From Ecdyonurus torrentis (taxonomy: Eukaryota > Arthropoda > Insecta > Ephemeroptera > Heptageniidae): a stretch of DNA of 64,000 nt. Location of the stretch: NCBI GenBank assembly GCA_949318235.1, contig OX439128.1, positions 43,427,476 to 43,491,475 of the forward strand. Direction: 5' to 3'. The notes below the pieces were generated by a model. That model made no database searches. It saw only the letters and a program-made list of their open reading frames with translations, and was not told the DNA's origin. Positions 61,715-64,000 of this stretch are shown here, piece after piece (positions within the stretch are counted from its first letter, which is position 1; every line of letters begins with the position of its first letter). The position numbers and the translations under genes are program-made.

Positions 61715-62644
61715 TCATTCTAATATTACATTTAGATGTTCCTTCAAATAACCGAATATTTTCTTTTTATTTCTATTATACTTCCATTTTTGTGTAATAA
61801 AATGTTTAAAAGTTTCTAGTGAATGATTTTTGGTTTCACCCATAAGACAATTTACAGTATTGCCTAGCAACCACACCATTGAATTATGCACTTCCGGCGG
61901 CCTAAGTTCATGGAGATCACAGTATATCAAGTGCCATGGTTCAATTGTATAATTATTCTTTAAAATGATATTAGTTTTATACTTAACCCAATCAAAAATT
62001 TCTTTGGTATTTTTACATGATGTTAATCTGTGTATTAGAGTATCTGTTTGTAAGCAGATTTTACACTGATCGGTTCTTGATATGCCTATTTTCTTTTTTC
62101 TTATTTCCGTATCAATCAGATTATGGGCAACTTTTATCCATGTTGATTTTACATTCTTATCTAAAAACTTTGAATCAATGCAGTTGTATACCTCTTTCCA
62201 ATTTACATTTATTTGTTTATCAAATATTGAAGTTGGTTCTTTGCATGGTGCGTCGATTCCATATCCTAAGTTTTCCATCAGTATTTTGTACATTGTTCTT
62301 GCTTTTATTTTTTCTTCTTCGTTAACTTCACTGTTGTATAAGATAAGTCCTAATATATGTTCTATTATTTTATTTCTGTTTGCTACATTTTTATTATATG
62401 GTAGCGTTCTACCGTGTATTGCTATGTAGTGTTGGAGCATCTCTCCCATTACTGATGATCCTTCATTTTGCAACGCTCTTAACGCCGATACCAATATCAT
62501 GGCATCACTTTTTACACGGGTGTGTACCAAATTTATTCCACCATTTTTTAATTGATGGTAGCACTTTTCTCTTGCAATTTTAAACGTTTCTCCGTACCAT
62601 AAAAAATAGTTTACATTTTTGTTGATTTTTTTTTTCTGCTGCAT
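61715..62644 (-). pseudogene. LINE C-terminal region (thumb and zinc-knuckle), out of frame with the RT
   Basis: This 309-codon frame continues the reverse transcriptase after a break in a run of about ten A. It opens with the post-RT segment (FLWYGE, GGINLV) typical of L1/Tx1 proteins. It includes CKICLQTDTLIHRLTSC, a C-x2-C-x7-H-x4-C knuckle that in such elements helps bind RNA or target DNA. It overlaps the end of the upstream frame by 65 bases. The break could be a mutation or a homopolymer sequencing error. Confidence 0.75.
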
Positions 62645-63986
62645 TTGTCAGAGGAATAACGCTGGCTACATGCCATATTTTTGAAAGAGCATATGCGTGT
62701 ATAAAATCTACTTTTTCCAACAACGATATGTTTCTCCACTTGTTTTCAAATAACATATTTGATATTTTGGTCGTTACAATGTTCCATGATTTAGTCATTG
62801 TTTGAACTATGCTTTTACATATGATAAGTCCTAATATTTTTAGTTGTTGCTTCTCAACTAGCCAATTACATGATAAGTTGGAACTAGTTTTACCTAATAT
62901 TAGAATTTCACATTTGTTTTTATTAGTTTCAATACCTGCACACTTTTCAAAAACATTTAAACCTTTTTCAAGCGTTTGAATGTCTTCTTTACCAGTAATT
63001 ACTGCTGTTACATCGTCTGCATATGCCGCTAATGTAAAAACTGTATTTAATTTTATTTGTACACCTTTAAGATTCCTGTGTAAAAATGTTAGCAGTGGTT
63101 GTAAAACCATACAAAAAAGTGTCATAGATAGCGGACAGCCTTGTCTCACCGATCTTTCAATTTTAAATTTATCTGTTAATTCTCCATTAACACATATTAA
63201 TGATTCTGCATTAGCATACATATATTTTATTGCTTTAATGAATCTTTTATCAAAATTATATTCGTCCATTAGAGACCAAAGAAAATTTAAGTTTACACTG
63301 TCAAAAGCCCCTTTAAAGTCTATTGCTGCTATTGCATAATCATCTTTATTTTCAACAACATTTTGTATTGTTAATAATATATTATGTAATGCATCTGAGA
63401 TTCTTCTCCCTGGTACAGCACAGGTTTGTGAAGAGTCAATAACATATTTTAATAATGGTTTTAGGCGAAGAGCCAAACAAATCGCATAAATTTTATAATC
63501 TGTATTGAGTAGCGTTATAGGACGCACATCAGTAATATATTTAGGGTTACTACATTTTGGTATTAATTTAATAAGTCCTAAAACTTGCTCTTCGTCAAAA
63601 CCATTCTGCATTATTTCATTGTATAGACAGACCATTTCGTTATTTAATTTACTCCAGATAATTTTATACAATTCAATTGGCAGACCATCCATTCCTGGAG
63701 ACTTATTAATTTTTATTTGTTCTATGGCATGAAATATTTCATTTTTGGTTAACGGTTTACCGAGATTTAATAATACTTCTTTTATTTCATCCGGAAAATT
63801 TAATTTATTTTCTTTTATAAATTCCAATGAATCAAAGCGAGATTCTGATTTGTTTCCATCAGAAAACTTTAGTTTAAAATGTTTATAAAATTCTTGTTTA
63901 ATACCTTCTGTATTTTTAATTGTCGGTAAATTGTTGATTTTTAATTCAGTTATTTTTTTTGCTTGCAAATATTTTTGCTGATTCAT
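62580..63986 (-). pseudogene. LINE reverse transcriptase domain, 5' end beyond window, 3' frame break
   Basis: The frame stays open to the window edge; the ATG at 63986 may be internal. Visible RT blocks are NKSPGMDGLP, RPITLLNTDYKI, VPGRRISD, AIDFKGAFDSVN (motif A), RQGCPLSMTLF (motif B) and AYADDV (motif C with the catalytic Asp pair). The set, especially YADDVT and the SPGMDGLP-IELYK segment, best fits the Tx1/L1 side of LINE diversity, though the clade is not certain. The last residues after the A-run are out of frame and end at a stop, with the true continuation in the overlapping frame. The catalytic residues are intact. Confidence 0.85.
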
Positions 63987-64000
63987 AACATGCCATATTC

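Larger units (their letters stand above)
60991..64000 (-). mobile_element. Non-LTR retrotransposon (Tx1/L1-like), 3' part
   Basis: Minus-strand reverse transcriptase and C-terminal ORFs are followed by a 3' region of about 700 bp that contains two related hairpins and ends in a long A-run (T-run at 60991-61032 on the plus strand). A second long T-run sits at about 61182-61215. The left boundary is supported by the paralogous empty site: GTATCGATCATACT precedes the T-run here and continues without insertion at about 56771-56784. The 5' part, expected to hold an endonuclease, lies beyond the window. Confidence 0.85.

Overview
The window is AT-rich invertebrate animal DNA. Coding exons are split by GT-AG introns, homopolymer runs and microsatellites are long, and there are SINE, MITE and LINE copies. 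Nothing identifies the species. An arthropod or other cuticle-bearing ecdysozoan would fit the peptide family and its promoter motifs, but that is inference.

Layout. Positions 1-6505 are AT-rich and hold no gene I can support; they probably include the 3' UTR of a Rap2 small GTPase (6506-7051, minus, one coding exon). A head-to-head promoter region (about 7200-7700) separates Rap2 from a seven-coding-exon phospholipid scramblase (7958-22509, plus; 357 aa when joined). The scramblase has a probable non-coding first exon, a 3' UTR intron and a GC-AG intron 2. Its 7-kb intron 2 carries an intact 114-codon ORF of unknown function. Its introns are loaded with foldback and terminal-inverted-repeat elements, several with clear target-site duplications, including a complete 924-bp non-autonomous hAT element.

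From 27.6 to 59.1 kb lies a cluster of ten small secreted-peptide genes, all on the minus strand and mostly absent from simple ORF calling because each is split by introns. Each has a signal-peptide exon, a phase-1 intron and a second exon with a short propiece ending at an R/K-x-x-R site. Nine of the ten mature parts are rich in Gly, His, Tyr or Pro; one is acidic. Several end in Gly or Gly-Arg, which could be C-terminal amidation signals. They form subgroups: two with the MKLIVY-type signal (29 and 32 kb), two intermediate genes (34 and 36 kb), three near-identical Gly/His genes in tandem (38, 42 and 46 kb) and three His-rich genes in tandem (51, 54 and 58 kb), one of them 42% His in the mature part with runs of 6, 8 and 7 His. 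A Grainyhead-like AAACCGGT site lies just upstream of the TATA box in nine genes, followed at near-fixed spacing by ACGTCAT in eight. This suggests coordinated epidermal (cuticle, barrier or immune) expression.

The right edge (about 60991-64000, minus) is a Tx1/L1-like LINE with reverse transcriptase and a C-terminal zinc-knuckle region. It carries one frame break in an A-run, and its 3' region has two copies of a hairpin with compensating base changes. Comparing the tandem units gives empty sites for several insertions (two foldbacks with AT duplications, smaller hairpins, a MITE, and the LINE 3' end), so the window keeps a relative history of transposition after gene duplication.
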